The notes: generated by a model not told the origin, from the letters alone. DNA of 64,000 nucleotides from Macrostomum hystrix (GCA_950097015.1 CATNEN010000001.1:2690001-2754000), one strand, 5' to 3'; numbered from the stretch's first letter, positions 1 to 12,089 are shown. Program-made: numbers and translations.

Positions 1-1350
1 CGTTAGACCTCACTGCCTGGGAAATGGTTTGAAGCCCAAACACAGGCCCCATTTTTGCGCATTCCTAAAGTCCCGAAAAATCCCAACCCATCTCAGTGCA
101 GCTGAAAGTGCCAAAGTCCTCAGATCCTGGGAAAGGTAGGGGAGACATTAGGGACAGAAAGATAGGTAAGGGACAGGAAAGCAAGATGCACAGGTGGGAG
201 AGAAAATCCCCCCAAAAGGCGAACAAGAAATCACAAGCTGAGGAAAATCGGTAAATGGAGAAATATTTTGCTGCCATAGCTCTTTTAGGAGAAGAAAACT
301 GCAGACAAAAGTGCAAAATGGGACAAAACTATCACCCAGGATTTCGCCTTCTTTTTTTCGGACAGGTGTAGAAAATGATTGGGACTGTTCATTCCTTTAC
401 CCTTTTCCATCAAAAAATAAATTTTTCTCGTCCGAACTTCGTCTGTAGCTTCTCTTCTTCTATTTAGTATTTTACACAAGACACCCCTGTGTGGCCCCTT
501 CAATCCTGTCCTGCACATCCTCCCTCACGCTCCGACGCGCCGAACTTCATCCTTTCTCCCCTCCTCCTTCATCTGCAACATCCCGAGCGTCCGCGCGGTG
601 CCCTTGAAGCGACTGCAGCCTCCCAACTGTCACTGATTTGATTACGACGCAGCGCAGGGAGAGAACGACAGTCCACCGGAACGGGAGAGATAGGGAAGCG
701 GGAGCTTCTTAATCCCGGGTTGAGAGAGTCTAGCCCAATCTAAGCCTCTATATAGTCGGCCAATATAGATTCCTAAGCCCCGCTAGCAACTTGGTCCGAC
801 TATTTTATTGGGTCCTCTTTTTTATCGAAAGTTACAAATTTCCAATCGTCTCTAAAGTATTTCTGGTCAGCATGCTAAAAATATCCCCAGAAATCCACGA
901 CCAATTGATTCTGCTTGTGAGCGCAAGTATTTTATATAAAGTTAAAATTTGCTAGGCGTACGGAATTGACTCAAAAGAGAATATAAGCCCTTGAAATTTA
1001 GAAAATTTATACAATCAGTTTTTTGGCCTGCGCGTCATACTCGTAGGATTGAACATAATGAACTTTGTCGTTTGCTATATAATTTATGCAGATGACCTTG
1101 AATGAGTGAGTTCAAGTATTATTACTAATTGTCTTAACAGGGCAAAGTCATCAGTCAAACACATGATAACTTGATAAGAACATTTCGAACTAATTTCTTG
1201 ACAGTGATGAAGATAAGGTACAATCCTATTTAGCAGCATTCCGAAATTTAGTTGTATATAAAAGTACATGTTAACAATACGATTAACAGTCTCCTCATCG
1301 TGCTAACTAACTAGAATTTACGATTGCGAATCGCAAATCACCAAATCAAA
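1..1350. other. No gene recognised; 5' flank of receptor gene
   Basis: I see no coding exon or RNA gene here. Short open frames on the minus strand at 65-518 have no recognisable motif. The receptor gene that starts its recognisable exons at 1742 still lacks a signal-peptide exon, so its first exon may lie here or beyond the window edge. From about 800 on the sequence is AT-rich. Confidence 0.5.
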
Positions 1351-1692
1351 CAACCAACCAACCAACCAACCAACCAACCATCCAACCAACCAGCCAACCA
1401 ACCAACCAACCAACCAACCAACCAACCAACCAACCATCCAACCAACCAACCATCCATCCAACCAACCAACCATCCAACCAACCAACCAACCAACCAACCA
1501 TCCATCCAACCAACCAACCAACCAACCATCCATCCAACCAACCAACCAACCAACCATCCATCCAACCAACCAACCAACCATCCAACCAACCAACCAACCA
1601 ACCATCCATCCAACCAACCAACCAACCAACCAACCATCCAACCAACCAACCAACCATCCAACCAACCAACCAACCAACCAACCAACCAACCA
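1351..1692. repeat. (CCAA)n tetranucleotide array
   Basis: About 340 bp of CCAA units, frequently interrupted by ATCC variants. Because the unit length is not a multiple of three, the array is open in several frames on both strands (Pro-Thr-Asn-Gln on one, Gly-Trp-Leu-Val on the other). It ends about 50 bp before the first recognisable receptor exon, so it is best read as intronic or upstream microsatellite DNA rather than protein. Confidence 0.9.
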
Positions 1693-1741
1693 CTAGCGAC
1701 AGGTCTGGTTGTAACCAGCTGCTCAGGCAGTTTGATCACAG

Positions 1742-4700
1742 ACGAACAGCGAATACTAACCTCACTAATGCTAAACTATCTACCGTCGACTCCGCCAACA
1801 ATGAACCAATCGAAGCCTATTGTTGTTGAAGTTAGCTTTCGACTAAATCAGATTATCGACTTGGACGAGCGCAACCAGATTCTCACCACTAATGTTTTCA
1901 TTGAGCAGGTATGAAACATCGATAGTTTTCATTTGAATATTGTCTTCTAAAAGAGATTTGAAAGTTGAATCCCTCGGACGTGTTTGTGTTTTTTGCACTT
2001 TAAGCATTTAGCGCGTCGCTTATGTTGCTTGTAGCGCAACTTCTGGCCAAGAAGTCGATAGTTCGAATCGCGATGGGAAACAAAATAGGGCGTTATATTC
2101 CTGTAGCTTAAATTCATCAACTGCTAACTGTCCATGGACATGGTCTAACCATAACTGATAACCTCTACTGTATTGGGCTATCTTCTTATCTAAAGTTTAT
2201 GCCGTACTTTATGCTCGTGTTTTAGTAAGCGTGTCATTATAGCTACACTAAATATGTTTTAAAAGTAGAAAGACTATGATGGAATTTCAAATATAAACTT
2301 TTTGCTTTTAAATTTTTTTCTTTTGCAATTCTGGAAGTTAGTGGGATTTTTTGCCTTGTTTACTGGATTTTCATTGTGATTTGTTGACTGTTCAGGCGAA
2401 ACAGAAAAAAGAAAAAAGTGGGTATTCGAGCTACTCCACGTGGTCTTTCGACGGTTAATAAAAGCCATAGACACTAACTTAACTACCAAGGGTTTCCCCC
2501 CAGACAATTTTTTGTGCTGCACCCGCATGGAGCAATGCAAGCACACGAAACTCAAGAACACGGGCCAAACTTTTGTTGCGCATCTTCTGAAACAAGAGTC
2601 AAGTCACCAGCTCTTTAGACCGTCGAGATATTCAATGGTTCTGGCCGAAGGTCGGATTCTTCCCATAAGCGTCAGTGTATTTCAACACACAAATTAGCAC
2701 TGCGCCTCAGTGCGGCCTTGCAAGGTCTACAATGGACACCCTGACGTGAATTTCTCCCATTTCACTGATCAAGCCTAAATATTAGTCACAGCTCAATCAC
2801 AGTAAACCATCGCCTAGTATGTCAATCAATCAGTCACCACCCAACGCTGTTTAGCATTCGGGCGCTGCGAATAATCCCCCTTGGTATAAAAACTTGTTAA
2901 TTGATGACTGAGAAGGAGTTTAAAGGGGATAATATTTTTAATAGGTGCATATTATCCTAGCATGGGTCCTCGGTTTGGTTCTAGCAGTAAATTAATTTCC
3001 GAGACTCAAGTTTTCAATCATTCCTTTGCAGAAATGGAACGACACAAAACTGTCCTGGGGCTTAGAGGCGGCCAGCAGGGACACAAAGCTGCGGATCGCT
3101 GCTGACAAAGTATGGCTGCCAGACACATACGTGTTCAATAAGTAAGAAAATGTTACTTCTTAAACTAACATTCCTATGACTGTATCACAGCTGCTCATGT
3201 TGCGGCAAAAGATCAAAGTAAATCAAATGTTTGCCCAGGGGTTCCTAGACCAGGAAGTAACACTCTACAGCGCATGAGGTCGAAATTTGGCTTAGTAACT
3301 TTTATAAAATAAAAAATGACTCTAAATACCCACTCCAAAACGATTGATAATTTCCGAGCAGGTCTTCCCCTCAGCACATTCTAGCTTTTCGCTAGTTATT
3401 AATAATAAAAAATAATTATTGATAACACCTCCCCATTCGCAACCAGCAGCACTATCTATCTCTATCTATTTGCAGTGGGCCCGGGGCACTTGTCGCACAA
3501 GCAACGGAGCGGCACGCCCCCAGACCGGCGAAATAGGCGCTTAGCGCCCATCGCGCCGCCTCCCCTGAGCAGGCACCACACACAGCAGCACAGACCAGCC
3601 GGGGAGGGCAGGAGGCACCCAGAATAGGCAGCAGTGCCCCCCACCCCAGCCCCACACGCAAAGAGCAGACCAAGCCGAGCACAGCACACGGAAGGCTGAT
3701 ATGAAATCAGTCCTCAGGGGGAGCCGGGTGATGAGTGTACACTTATCCAATCGCGCTGACGGAAATCCAGAAAGCGCGCGGCGGTGTACACCCACCCCCC
3801 AGCCACCCCCGGCAAGGCCTCACGCCCCAGCGCCAACGCACACAACTCACACAACGCAGAACAGGCACACAGAAAGGTAGGAGCGAAGCTATTATTTCAA
3901 GCTTCGATTGCACGAAATATGGTGCACCTCCGCCGGTCGCTCAGTAGGCTTGAACAGAGTACAGTCTGTTCAGTCCATGGACTGGGGATGACGTCACACT
4001 ATCCTAAATTACCGCAGCTAATTCTTGTACCCATTTAACAGCTGAGTGAACTGAAGCAATGCAGAGTTAAGTGTCTTGCTAAAAGAAAATAATTGTTCCC
4101 GTTGACTCAGGAATCGAACCCCCGACCCTCTAGCCGTGAGTCCAACGGCTTATTCACCAGGCCAAAACCGCCTTGTTAATTATCTCAGCGCTAGTTAGAA
4201 AATACAAATTAAGGCATAAAAAATCTGGATGCTAACTATCTCTAAAAAACTATGAAAAGTTCCTTAGTTTTTGTTTAATTTCTTACGTTTAATTAAAATT
4301 ACTTTTAATTAATTAAAAGACACAACGCTCGTATTAAAAATTATAACTTTGACTTTCACAACTATCGCTATGGTCCGTGTGAATTAATCTTTGAGTTCTC
4401 TTTCTCAAGGCCAGCAATAACGAAGTCGCTTTTCCTGCTCTTCGCGCTCACGGTGAGAAATAGAGTGAAAAGTATAGGGTTCCTGATCACGAGAACCTGT
4501 TTACTGTACCCTGTGTGTAGCCTGATTGCCCCCTGCACAGATGTCACTGTGCTTCGCTGAGAAGCCATCTCAACCGGAGTTAATTTTGTCAGGCCTATGT
4601 TAGCCCAGCTACAGGCATAGCCAGTTGAACAGATGCTAGCACTCAAATGAGAAATAATATAATTAGATCTCGTTGCTCACAGCCTCGAGGCTTGAGACAA

Positions 4701-7700
4701 GCGCTTTGGGGGAGTGAAATGTGGATTAGAGTAGAGACAACCTAGTCTGGCGCTATGCAGCCATATGGAAAATTGAGAGGAGGGAGCCTAACGAACTGAA
4801 CAATTTGGACCCGTCCGGGCTCGCTCTAGTTTCTGGAGCACAGAAATCTGTTTCGGTTCAGTCAATATTGGTTTATTTGGAGTTTCAATATTTCAATAAT
4901 AATAATACATTGAGAGCATTATAATTTAATTGAGCATATAAGCATGTTTCTTTTCACTGGTAGCTGAAATGCCAATAAGTTCTTTTAAGGTTTAGAATTA
5001 ATTCTGTTCGCTATTATTACCTACTTGATAGGTAAATAAAGATGACATTTACTGACCCCGTATTCACTTACTAACGAACACGGGTAAGCACTTACACACA
5101 GGGTATGCGCATTCACCCTGACTTTTTAACCGCCAGGGATTTTAATCGAACAATCTCAGTGTCCTGAGGGTGAGCCCATGATAAGAATAATTTCAAGCGA
5201 CCTACGGACTACAGCTTAGCAATGTGCCCGTGTGTCCCGTACTGATCATTGATTGGCGCTCATGCTGGTAAAATTAAATTAGCTTAAAACTTTCCAAGCC
5301 TTCAGAGCGCCATGTTTATATTTGTACTTGTGTCACGAACCTGCGTTGGTTTTCCAAAGCATTCGCAGCATCTAACCTTGAGCCGCATATCACTCACCAG
5401 CGCCGACAGTCGCAAGTCCGGCTTCCTGCGATCAGTGTACGTCCTGCTGCAGCCGAACGGACAGGTCTCCTGGCCAGTGCCCGACAAGCTCCGCACCACC
5501 TGCCAGGTGAACATTGCTAACTTTCCATTCGACTACCAGAAATGCAGCATCCGGCTCGGCTCCTGGGTGCACAACAAACACCAGCTGGTGTTCCAGCCTC
5601 GCTCGCTAGACTCCATCGATGAGATAGACTACACGGACAACAGCGAATGGCAGCTACTGTCAGCAAAGCCCTACATACGCCACAGACGACTCAGCGTCGC
5701 TGGACACCTGCCGAAACGGATGGACGGCGCCGGCGATCGAGATGTCGAACCACATCGCGAGTTCTCCGATCTTGTCATCGAGCTTGTCATTCGACGTCGC
5801 AGCTTCTTTTACGTCTGGAATATCATCCTGCCCTGCGTCATGCTGTCAGTGCTGACGCTGTTCACGTTTCGCGTGCCGCCGGACAATTGCGAGAAGATTA
5901 GCATGGGCCTGTCGGTGTTTCTCGCTTTTTCCATGTTTATGCTGCTGGTGGCTGAACAGGTGCCGGCAACTAGCGAGAGTGTTCCGCTGATAGGTGAGCC
6001 GGCGTCAGACTATTTCAATGCGAAGTGCACATGCCTTTTAGTGATAACAATTTTTTAACAATAAATAAAAAAAATTAATGCTCTCCCGTTAGACTAGGCC
6101 ACTAAGTTTTTTATATCGATTAAAATACCAATAATGCACCCCATCCAGATATGCCTAAAGTTACTGAAAAAAACTAGTCGTAGGATATCCTCTCAGATAC
6201 TTTCGGACCTTCTCACGGACCCTTTGAGAAATCACCATGACTTATTTAAGACGTTCTCACCTACCCCTTGAGGCATAACCGTGACTTCTTTGAGAGGTTC
6301 TCACCTAACCCTTGACACGTTCTCACCAACCCTATGAGAAATCTCCATGACTCCTTTGAGACGTTCTCAACAGCCCTTTGAGACGTTTATCTGAAATCTT
6401 CCAAGATCCCTTAAGACATCCAAGAAGACTCTAACTGGCAAGACTCTTAGATATGCTATCGCAAGAAACAGTATTGACTCCCAATTCCAGGGCTGTACAT
6501 CACCGTACTGATGTCTATGACCACTGTATCAGTGATCTTCTCAGTTTGCATCGTGAACCTCAATCATCGGGGCTCAAAGTTTCGACCGCCGCCTCTGCTA
6601 CTGAAGCGCCTGTTTGTTGACTGGCTGGGTAGACTCATGCGCGTGGTGGACAGTGTCGAGAAAGCTGCTCGGCAGTTCGAAGTGGTTCGTCAATTATTTA
6701 TTTGGCTTGGCTGAATTGCGCTATAAATTTTTTACATTTAGTTTAGAAAGCTATAAAACTAGTGGCGACTCCTAAATTATTTTTGAAATGCACATTACGA
6801 AATAAAACAAAAATGAAAATACAGAACTCAGGTTTGAAAATTGTCTAATCGATATATTTAGAAAAAAAACTCGTTTTGCTTTCTGAATATAATACGCAAG
6901 TAATTCCTTCAGTATGGTGGAAAAACGAAGTTTCCACAGCTCGTTGCTAGTACTCGTACATAGATAGTCTTAGACCTTTCAGCTTCTTAAAAAAACACCA
7001 ATCGTGTACCTCGTGGACCCTAAAGCGAATTCAAAAGATGACAGCAGGTCAGATTCAATGGGGATCGCAATCTCGGGGACACGAGTCACAGAAGACACGA
7101 GATAAGGAAGAGATGAGATACGGGAGAGACACGGAGAGATAAAACAGGGAAAGATAAGACTGCGGAGAGATGAGACGCGATAGAGATGAGACACGACAGA
7201 GATGCGACACGGGTGGGATGAGAAACGGGTGAGATGAGACACGGGTGAGATAAGACACGGGAGAGACGTGATACGGGAGAGATGAGACGCGATAGAGATG
7301 AGACACGAGAGAGATGCGACACGGGTGGGATGCGACACGGGTGAGATAAGACACGGGAGAGACGTCATACGGGAGAGATGAGACGCGATAGAGATGAGAC
7401 ACGAGAGAGATGCGACACGGGTGGGATGAGACACGGGTGAGATAAGACACGGGAGAGACGTGATACGGGAGAGATGAGACACGGGAGAGATGAGACACGT
7501 GAGAGATGAGACAAGGAGAGATGAGACACGGGTGGGATGAGACAAGGAGAGATGAGACACGGGTGGGATGAGACACGGGTGAGATAAGACACGGGAGAGA
7601 CGAGATACGGGAGAGATGAGACACGGGAGAGATGAGACAAGGAGAGATGAGACACGGGAGAGATGAGACAAGGAGAGATGAGACACGGGAGAGATGAGAC

Positions 7701-8662
7701 AAGGAGAGATGAGACACGGGAGAGATGAGACAAGGAGAGATGAGACAAGGAGAGTTGAGACACGAGAGAGATGAGACATGGAAGAGATGAGAATAAGACA
7801 GGGGAGAGATAATATTGAGGAGATTGGACAAGGAGAAATGCGACTCGGAGAGATAAGACTGAGGAAAATATAAGACTGAGGAGAGATGATACAGTGGAGA
7901 GATGAGACAGGGGGATGTAATAATGGGAGACATACGAAACACAGGCGGTGTTGTGAGGGGCCAGGCGGTCGGATACCTGGTTGACTCTGACACCTCAAAC
8001 CATGCATCCAGGCTGACGGGCTGGCCTACCGCAAGACCACAGACGAATACCAGCATCGCATGTCCGGCATTCGATCGCAAATTGCCTTCTTTCGCGACTG
8101 TCTCCGGCTGCAGCGCCTGGAGGCCGAGCTGAACTCGGCAGTCTGCAGATCCTCGTCAGCAGCTGCGGAGCAGCAACCCAGCAATGACCCACTGACCAGG
8201 TGGCTTAGCCCGACTCCGGCTCAACATCGTCAGCCGACTTCGACGTCGTCAAGCATCACACCGGCGAGAATACCAAGACTGCGCAAATTCGAGTCGGCCT
8301 GTTCTCGGCTTCCCTACCTGGACTCAGCCGATGAAGCCGTGACACCGTTGGCTTCTCCTCTGCCGACGCCAGTCTCGACAGCAACCGTAGTGGAAGAGAC
8401 AGAGTCGCCCGCGATTTCCAGCAATCTCAGTCGGCGTCAGAGAAGCAACGAACCATCAGCAGCATCCCCAAATTCTCCTCAGAACAATGATGATAATGAA
8501 ATCCATTTGAGTGAGCTCAGCCGAGTTGTGACAGAATGGAAGCTGATTGCTTTAGTGATTGACACCTTGTTTTTTTATTTGTTCCTCTTCGGCACAGTGT
8601 TTGTTTATGTCTATCTGTTCTACATTTTTCCTAGTATTAACTTGCAAAATCAAGGGCTTTAA
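1742..8662 (+). CDS. Nicotinic acetylcholine receptor-type subunit (non-alpha), 5 exons identified
   Basis: Subunit of a pentameric ligand-gated cation channel in the plasma membrane. Exons: about 1742-1908 (N-terminal helix and beta strand, '[10 protein letters not shown]'), 3032-3141 (loop D/A region, 'WLPDTYVFN'), 5401-5993, 6491-6681 (or 6684) and 8012-8662. All junctions are GT-AG and codon phases agree throughout. The third exon has the Cys-loop with exactly 13 residues between cysteines (contains FPFDYQKC), M1 and M2; M2 begins CEKISMGL, the Glu typical of cation-selective receptors. Exon 4 carries M3; exon 5 carries a long low-complexity cytoplasmic loop, M4 ('[17 protein letters not shown]') and the stop. 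The loop-C vicinal Cys pair of alpha subunits is absent, so it is likely a non-alpha subunit. The signal-peptide exon was not found. The identified exons encode about 570 residues, the usual family length. No in-frame stop, so it looks functional. Confidence 0.9.
1909..3031 (+). other. Intron 1 of the receptor gene
   Basis: Donor GTATGA follows codon GAG CAG; the acceptor is TTTGCAG before AAATGG. A weak tRNA-like stretch with a B-box resemblance lies at about 2010-2085. The open frames at 2274-2697 on both strands show no motif. Nothing else recognised. Confidence 0.6.
3460..3865. repeat. GC-rich block in receptor intron 2, possible retroelement insert
   Basis: A roughly 400-bp GC-rich segment inside an otherwise AT-rich intron. 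On its left edge lies a short TATC/TCTA microsatellite (about 3451-3470). GC-rich body plus short repeat tail, read on the minus strand, resembles a small retroelement insertion, but I recognise no family. Open frames here on both strands look compositional. Confidence 0.3.
3940..4172 (-). repeat. tRNA-derived SINE, family A, copy 1
   Basis: Read on the minus strand it begins with a tRNA-like head containing a box A-like TGGCCTGGTGA (4164-4154) and a perfect box B GGTTCGATTCC (4120-4110). A body follows that is shared with the copy at 8935-9175, including TGTTAAATGGG, AGAATTAGCTG and CCCAGTCCATGGACTGAACA. RNA polymerase III promoter elements and a shared body at unlinked sites are the signature of a SINE. 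It lies antisense within receptor intron 2. Confidence 0.75.
4173..5400 (+). other. Rest of receptor intron 2
   Basis: AT-rich sequence without recognisable coding content. The acceptor is CACTCACCAG at 5391-5400 and joins in phase (AA|C) to give the Asn-Ala of the receptor beta-strand region. Confidence 0.6.
6190..6400. repeat. Degenerate tandem repeat in receptor intron 3
   Basis: Loosely repeated units built on 'CCTTTGAGA' and 'GACGTTCTCACC' recur at least five times with many changes and uneven spacing. It lies between exons 3 and 4 of the receptor gene (intron 5994-6490). Confidence 0.6.
7085..7905. repeat. Minisatellite in receptor intron 4
   Basis: About 820 bp of a roughly 13-16-bp unit of the type GAGATGAGACACGGGA, with variant units (GACAAG, GTGATACGG, GAGATGCGAC). 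Some combinations of several units are themselves repeated, which indicates higher-order duplication. It leaves both strands largely free of stops (Ser-His-Leu-Ser-Arg-type peptides on the minus strand), which is an artefact. It fills most of the intron between exons 4 and 5 (6682-8011). Confidence 0.9.
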
Positions 8663-8934
8663 ATCAAGTTTAAGCAATTTAACACACATACTGGTAGTTA
8701 ACAATAGGACTGGAGGACTGGAGAACTTTAGCTGGTTCAGGAATGATTCATAGACCCTGCTCACCTCTGTGTCATGCAAGCTTGTTGATACTTTGCTTCT
8801 TATCGCGACACTATGACGCCATTAACTAGACTTGAATGTTACCTGCAGGGGTTGTAACCTGGCGTTTATAGCGTCGGACTCACGTACACAGATACCGTAC
8901 ACAGGCACTCACACAAGGGTGTACGAGCGTACAC
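8663..8934. other. 3' flank of receptor gene with SINE-B fragment
   Basis: No gene. At about 8880-8930 the sequence matches, on the minus strand, the internal part of SINE family B (ACACAGATACCGTACACAGG). It is followed at once by a family A copy, so the two families are adjacent here. Confidence 0.5.
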
Positions 8935-9175
8935 CCCCGACTCATTCTCATGTGGTTAGAGTGTCGGACTCATGACTTGAAGGTCGGCGGTTCGATAATT
9001 GACCGTCTGAAATAATTTGTGTCCTTTATCAAAACACTCACCTCTGCATTGCTCCAGCTCACACTGCTGTTAAATAGGTGCCAGAATTAGCTGTGGTAAT
9101 TGAGGGTGGGTATGGCGTCCCCCAGTCCATGGACTGAACAGACCGTACGCAGCCTTCAAATGCGTCGCACGATAC
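8935..9175 (+). repeat. tRNA-derived SINE, family A, copy 2
   Basis: The tRNA-like head has a box B-like GGTTCGATAATT. The body shares CTCTGCATTGCT, TGTTAAATAGG, AGAATTAGCTG and CCCAGTCCATGGACTGAACA with the minus-strand copy at 3940-4172. The two copies differ at many positions, so the family has been present for some time. Confidence 0.75.
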
Positions 9176-9753
9176 CTGTGGCTGTGGTTTTAGTCTATCA
9201 TTATTAAGTTTTTATTATAAGAATTGTTTAAATATTATAACTTTCCATCGAATCAATGATGAGAGGATAGAAATCTAGCTCAGCGCTGAAGCTCCAATTG
9301 CAGTACTTTCTTCAGAGCCTTCCTCAGAACTTGATAGCGAATTCTCGTGTTGCATTATGCTCACATTGCAAAGTTAGCCTTCATTGTATTCGGATACTGT
9401 ACCAAATGCGGCATATCAGTTCAATTATGTTCCAAATAAATTTACCAGAGCACATCTTATAGTATTTTACTAACTATGCACTGTGTTAATCGCGTTTGCC
9501 ATGGCTCTGTCATGCATCTTTAATGCGATCAAAGCATCGTAAATAATGGCTAGTCCAGGAGATGGTCGGTAGTGGCTTTTGTTTCTTTTTTTGTAAATTT
9601 CTGAGTTCTAAGTGTGCTGAGAATACCAATATTCTTTAGGCATCAGGCATTATTAGGCATTCTAGAAATCACCCCTAACACAGTTGGGTCAGGGGAGTCT
9701 TTCTCGAAAGCAACAAAATATGGGCCATAGACGTAAGTTGACAATAGAAATAA
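9176..9753. other. No gene recognised
   Basis: AT-rich intergenic DNA. It contains one CCATAGAC octamer at 9724, a motif also found inside nearby foldback elements. Nothing else supported. Confidence 0.5.
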
Positions 9754-10224
9754 TATAGCTTTTTGCAGACTATTTGATCATTCGAGCATTCGATTTAATC
9801 CACAGTGGCAAAATCCAAGCGTTTCAGGTCGATTTTCAAGTTGTCTATGGCCAAAAGTATGACCATAGAGCAGTCGATTTGATCCTTCGGACACGCATTT
9901 AAGCCTCTCTCCACTGTTTGGTAATTAATTTTTGCCCTTGAACACAGACTAGACAGTCATCATCAGACGTCAGAGAGCGAAGCAGCTAACACTGTTCGAC
10001 GAAGAAAGTGAGGACAGCTTTGATTCCATCGACGAAGTGGCATGCAACAGTGGCATAATAAATCTATGGGGCAGGACTAAATGCGTGTCCGAAGGATCAA
10101 ATCGATTGCTCTATGGTCATACTTTTGACCATAGACAACTCGAAAATCGGCCTGAAACGCTTGGATTTGCCACTTTGGATTAAATCGAATGCTCGAAGGA
10201 TCAAATGATCTGCAAAAAGCTATA
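9754..10224. mobile_element. Foldback/MITE element 1 with ~150-bp TIRs
   Basis: The left arm (9754 to about 9902, beginning TATAGCTTTTTGCAGA) and the right arm (about 10070 to 10224) are near-perfect inverted repeats; a TA target duplication is possible within the TATA at both ends. The middle, about 165 bp, encodes an open stretch rich in acidic residues (about 9960-10090, with FDEESEDSFDSIDEV) that could be a leftover of a transposase N-terminus. No transposase catalytic region remains, so it would be non-autonomous. Each arm contains GTCTATGG. The right end abuts a SINE-B tail. Confidence 0.75.
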
Positions 10225-10562
10225 ATTGCAGAAGGGCAGCAGGCAATGGCACATCATTTGGTGACACTAGACCCGCAGCCAGCGATGGGGCAGTTCTGCC
10301 CATTTTGTTGACTCCTGAGCACACACGCACACAGATACCATACGCAGGCACACGCTCACACAGGTGTGTACATTTGCCCTCAATCTCTCATCAGGCAGTG
10401 TACACTTCATTGTGCCTTGGAGGTTGGCCCTGAAGTGAGTAAATTGCACGAAAACCCCCTAAGCCTTCTCTCCGCGGCTGCGCTCCAAATGAATGTGGCC
10501 ACGCCTCGGAATCGAGCTCAGGAACATTAGCAAACGCGTTAATCGCTCTGCCACTGACCCCA
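10225..10562 (-). repeat. tRNA-derived SINE, family B, copy 1
   Basis: Minus-strand copy of the element described at 12090-12462. From its 3' end it shows GCAATGG...ATCATTTGGTGACACTAG, the ACACGCACACAGATACC stretch and, at about 10495-10560, the tRNA-like head with GAATCGAGCTC (box B) and a box A-like GGCAGAGCGATTAACGCG. Its 3' end touches foldback element 1. Confidence 0.75.
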
Positions 10563-12089
10563 TATAGACGTAGCTTCGTCGGGAAGGAAGAAATTATGCT
10601 TTGATGGAAAGGCTCGCAACTTGATACGACGTACTATCGAGCGAGCTGATAACTTAGCGCAACTAATGAAAAGATACTGCCAGGCTTGCAAGTGAAGTTC
10701 CACGCTTAGGACCGAGTCCGCGTTCTTCTATCACATTGTCAATTTGACTAGCCAACAGTGGGGATCGGCCAAAGACTTGACGAGCATTGATACACTCTGA
10801 TTGTTTATTTTCTATGGTAAAATCTCAATTTTTACTATGTTAGCTAGACTCAATGGTTCTGTCTAAGGATTCGAGGGCACGGAGTGCATTATTCTATGGC
10901 CTAATCGTTCCATAATCGTGACGTAATATTGAAAAGTAAGCAAAGTTTAGCTATAAAGCAGCAAAACTTTTTAATCTCGATTACTGCTTCAGATTTCAGA
11001 TCCAGATTCCACTTATTTTCTGAAGAAATATGACAGCACGAAACTCGGGTAAAATGTTCATACCCTGTCTTGCAAAACAGCTTCGCTAAGCACCTGATGA
11101 ATTTGATAGGATTTTTGTAGAACTTGGTGGCTATATTGTTATTCCACAGGAAATGCAATGAAATTACGAGCATACAGCAAACAGTCTTGAAACCACTGGA
11201 CGACATATCTGTCAGGATTCTAGCATTTTTGAAGTGCATTCGGCGATTAAATTAATTGGGCTAGCAATGGCAGCCCAAACCCAATGCCTTAGGTGGTCAT
11301 AAAATTAACGACTTTCTCTGTGCAAACATGAGCTACTACACGTCATCGTAAATTTTCTAATGAGCGAAGAAAACACTTCAGAAAAGCTTCAGCTGCATGG
11401 GCCCGATAAAACGGAATGCGATAATGTTGGGAATTTTTCTGCCCCTCCCCGTGGGGAGTTGTTGAATTCTAGGCAGCTCTTATATGCACATTGGTTGCTA
11501 TGCTTTCCATGCAACCTACTTAACCAACAGTGCTGTTTTAACCGAAATTGTAAGCACTATTCACGAGAGAGAGTTAAAATAGTGCTTCCTTGTACTACTG
11601 ATTTCAGTAGTAGCACTGTCGGAAAAAAATTAATTTTAGCATCAACGGTAGATTAGACTACGGAACATATGTACTCGTACCACTCAAGCGATGTTCTGGG
11701 TAAGTTATCAATGATAAATATTCTGTTTCCAGCCAAGAATAGAGTAGAAATTAAACCACTGGCCTGCAAAGAAGTCAAAGTCAAAGCTGTTATTCATTAT
11801 ACAGCTGTGTGAACTGAAGCACAATGGAATCAAGTGTCTTGCTCAAAGTCTACAAAGGGATAGTTTATTTTATTAACGATGGTAATCAAAATGAGCCTGT
11901 TTACGAGCTTAAGTCAACTCAGACAGAAAATTGGACTGCAAAGTTCTATCAAAGTAAAGAAAAACCCTAAATTTTTAACTTGCCTCAATCATCATATTTG
12001 TTAAGTCTAAAAGACCATGAAAGTGAATTAAATACCTTTTAGTCTGTCTTCAGAAGCAAAGGAAGCAAACTAAAACATAGTTCTGTGAA
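10563..12089. other. No gene recognised; one SINE-A fragment
   Basis: Open frames at 10901-11239 (minus) and 11360-11656 (plus) have no motif and no convincing splice context. At about 11770-11865 a minus-strand fragment of SINE family A is visible (AGCTGTGTGAACTGAAGC and CAAGTGTCTTGCTCAAAG match the reversed body of copy 1). Confidence 0.5.

Noticed and set aside
1318-1740. Long open frames on both strands over the CCAA array
   Set aside because: Simple repeat without stops in several frames; no other coding sign. Only the sequence after about 1742 matches a protein family.
2010-2085. tRNA-like segment with AGTTCGAATCGC
   Set aside because: B-box resemblance and a small anticodon-arm-like hairpin, but the T-arm does not pair and box A is poor; not a tRNA gene and no second copy to call it a SINE.
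6979-8080. 340-codon minus-strand frames of Ser-Leu-Ile-Ser-Pro type
   Set aside because: Lie over the intron 4 minisatellite and are compositional; no recognisable domain.
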